A program made the position numbers and the translations under genes. Below, one piece after another: positions 61,406 to 64,000 of a stretch of 64,000 nucleotides of DNA. The stretch lies in the NCBI RefSeq assembly GCF_000189635.1, contig NW_002476567.1, positions 1,178,001 through 1,242,000 of the forward strand, read 5' to 3'. Under the pieces are notes generated by a model. The model ran no database searches and had not been told where the DNA came from. It was given only the letters and a program-made list of their open reading frames with translations. The stretch is from Tetrahymena thermophila SB210. Taxonomy: Eukaryota > Ciliophora > Oligohymenophorea > Hymenostomatida > Tetrahymenidae. Each line of letters opens with the position of its first letter. Position 1 is the first letter of the stretch.

Positions 61406-64000
61406 TCAGCTAAAAGTAGGCTAGCTTTTTTGAATTTTTTTTCTTTTTGTAAATTGGATTGAAATTGTACTGATATTTAGAATACTTTGAATTTAATCTA
61501 CAGTAATACCTTCTTCTTTTATTTTTTATTCAAAGATAAAGCAGTTATTTGTCTATAAGAAACTATTATTTTAATTTCTAATTAAAGATTTTTATAATTA
61601 TTTTTTACTTATCTTAAGGTACATTCGATGGGCAAATTCAATAATAACCAGGCAATGAAATGCTGCCAAAGCTATTTCACTTACTAATAATAAGGAGATG
61701 CTATTTTACTCATACTTTACTAAATGTACTAAAGACTGATTTTATTAAGTTTAATTGATTATTATTAGGCATGAAACAAATGTTATTTATATAATATCGC
61801 TTATTAATACATAGTACATATCTCTTCTTTTATTATTATAAGGTTTGCTTAGTAATAATATTATTAGACTAAAGGTACAAATAGAAAACTACACCCATAA
61901 AAAGTAACTTTAGCTGAGTAAAAAGGCTGAACAAAAAGCTATTTTCTTTAATTCTGCTATTAACCAAAACATCAAACCTACTTTGGAGTTAGTATTTAAG
62001 TTATCTGTTAAAAACTTTAATTGTTGATTACTAGGGACGGTCTTTACTACATATACTTCAAGCAAAAGAAATATTAGATATAATATTCCATATATTATTG
62101 TGCAAACAGAGTAAAGGTTTAATTACTTAAACATTTCTAAATTATTAATTGAGTACATCAGTATCATATTACTTGATATTCTATTCACTTTTATGAATAA
62201 ATTCCATTTTAAAAAGTATTTTATAACTAAGCTCCTATGAGAATTTCTCAAATTCAAACATTTAATATCAACAATCTTAAAATAAACAAATCCTATAGCG
62301 ATAAATAAATATGATAAAAAGGCATAACCAAAAAAAACCATAACACTTAAATTATTAGATGAATCTTTGGTTTGAGGAATTTCTTAGCTAAATACTAAAA
62401 TTTAACTATCAAGAAGATTAAAATAGTTGAATTTAGCATTGTGGCATGCAAAAATACCTGTTTAATCTAGCTTTTTTGAATAAAAATGGTTGCCTATTAA
62501 TTAAGAGTTCATCAAAAAATAATCAGAGAAAGGATGATGGTTCACAAACAAAGTTGGAAGGTAAATAAAATACTAAATATTTGTAACTATACTTGCTATT
62601 TTAAATAAAATATTTGAGCTAGGATCAAATTAGCAATCCTCTTAATTAGTTTCTATAAATGATGATTAGCAAATACAACTATTTGTTTATGGATCGAGAG
62701 TCCTAGTTGATGAATTACACTCTATGCATTAATCACTATTGCTTCCTGTGCATTTACTACATGTAAAATAGCATTAGTTCCCAACAAAAGTGGAATTAGA
62801 ATAATATTAAAAGCATAAACTGGTATCTGAACACAATTCACATTAATCAGTACAACTTAAACTACACTTGTTTTCATTATCAGTAAATTTACCTTATTTA
62901 CAAAAGCTACAGGTTTATAATTTATTATCATAAAAGAATCCATTTTTACATTAAATGCATTAAGATCCATCTGGTAAACACTCCTAACAATTTTCTTAAG
63001 GACATTAGATGCAACTATTTGTAATAGAAGAGTAATAATTTGATTAAGAGCACTCACATTTTTAATCAGCTTATGAATATTATGCTTATTTTATACATTA
63101 TAAACATATACTTCTATTATCTGAGTCACATTACAGACACATGGGATCAGAACATTACTAACATATTCCAGTTATTTCGCTCAATGTATCTTTTTAATCT
63201 ATACAAACGCATTCATTTATTTTATTAATTTAATTAAAAAGAGTTTAAGCTCCAGTTTTACAAGATAAACAATTATTATAAGACCCAAAGCAAGTAAGGC
63301 ATGTTGGAGCACATTATTAACAGCTTTGTGTTTATCTATCATAAAATTATCCTGACTAGCAATTCAAAATACAATTTCCTGGATATAAAGGATCTGGTGA
63401 TGAATTTGAAGCACATTATTAGCAAGTCGTGCTATTTACACATAATGCACAATTTACAGGACATGATAAACACTGATAATTATTATTGGTTGAATCTAAG
63501 TAAGAAGCATAAGGGCATTTGCATTAGTTTGAATTTGGATCTATATAAAATGAAGGAGGGCATAAACTACAAGTCTAAGGCCCTTAATCACAGTTGAGAC
63601 AGAATTAAATTGTGCAATCTTGACAATTATTATTGCTATCACAAAATGCTGGAGAAGGTTTTGTTAACGAGCAGCTTTTATTATACAAATAAGTATTTGA
63701 TTAGCACTGTATGCAGGAGTTTGGCATAACATCTGTGCATATAAGGCAATTATTATCGTTACAAGGATAACAATTTGATTAGTATGAAGGATAGTTACTA
63801 GGAGATTATTAACAAATGAAGCCAGAAGGTTCTTACGAAATACAAGTATTTGTGAGAGTGTTGTAATAAGGATATGATTGCGAACATGCTGTGCAGTCAG
63901 TGGTAAGAGGTCCTTTACAATTTTGACAGTTTACATCACAAGGATAGCAATTTTGTTGGTAAGACAAATTGATATTTGAGTTTTTTGTGCAAAAGCAACC
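61406..64000 (-). CDS. Type 2 lectin-like multi-pass surface protein, 5' end cut by window edge
   Basis: The open frame enters at 64000 in phase and runs 865 codons to TGA 61406. It covers the end of the tandem cysteine repeats, the type 1-like cysteine region, six or seven membrane segments and the cytosolic tail. The N-terminal lectin-like region lies outside the window. The first repeat seen has a C-terminal half like unit 6 of the other genes (CTK..SNINLSYQQN) joined directly to a unit-9-like start (CYPCDV). Units 7 and 8 are therefore absent here and the repeat organisation differs from both complete paralogues. In-frame TAA/TAG read as Gln as elsewhere. Confidence 0.87.

Overview
The window is nuclear DNA of a ciliate that reads TAA and TAG as glutamine and uses TGA as its only stop (genetic code 6). 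A kinesin motor domain fixes this: its P-loop glutamine is a TAA codon (3933-3935). The very high A+T content, short AT-rich GT..AG introns (about 35-435 nt) and gene families point to a hymenostome, most likely Tetrahymena or a close relative, in macronuclear-like sequence. No telomere repeat, tRNA, rRNA, CRISPR or recognisable transposase was seen. Gene models were built by reading both strands by eye in code 6. For every spliced gene the sum of exon lengths is a whole number of codons.

Left part (1-29 kb), mostly single-copy genes: a partial acidic protein with an MGCC lipidation-type N terminus (minus strand); a tentative small three-exon gene; one plus-strand giant kinesin-12/KIF15-like motor (13 exons, about 2486 aa); two tandem paralogous membrane proteins with what look like degenerate histidine-kinase domains; a leucine-rich-repeat protein in which every intron is phase 2; an aldo/keto reductase with a complete catalytic tetrad; and a membrane-anchored NADPH-cytochrome P450 reductase-like diflavin enzyme.

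Right part (about 29.6-64 kb) is a tandem gene array, all on the minus strand. It holds five very large intronless genes for secretory multi-pass proteins: an H-type-lectin-like N terminus, a long CxxC-rich ectodomain, 6-7 transmembrane segments and a short conserved cytosolic tail. Two belong to type 1 (1217 and 1222 aa) and three to type 2 (1772 aa, 1951 aa and one cut by the window edge). In type 2 the ectodomain carries a tandem repeat of about 59.5 aa arranged in a three-unit higher-order repeat (about 178 aa). The two complete copies differ by exactly one such block. Between the type 2 genes lie two paralogous arrestin-fold genes. Two segmental duplications (about 6.8 kb and about 3.0 kb) explain the layout, and each left a 3'-end relic of a type 2 gene.

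The proposed biology is inference: a rapidly diversifying family of cell-surface lectin/cysteine-rich multi-pass receptors physically linked to arrestin-like adaptors that could control their trafficking or desensitisation. All genes but the kinesin lie on the minus strand.
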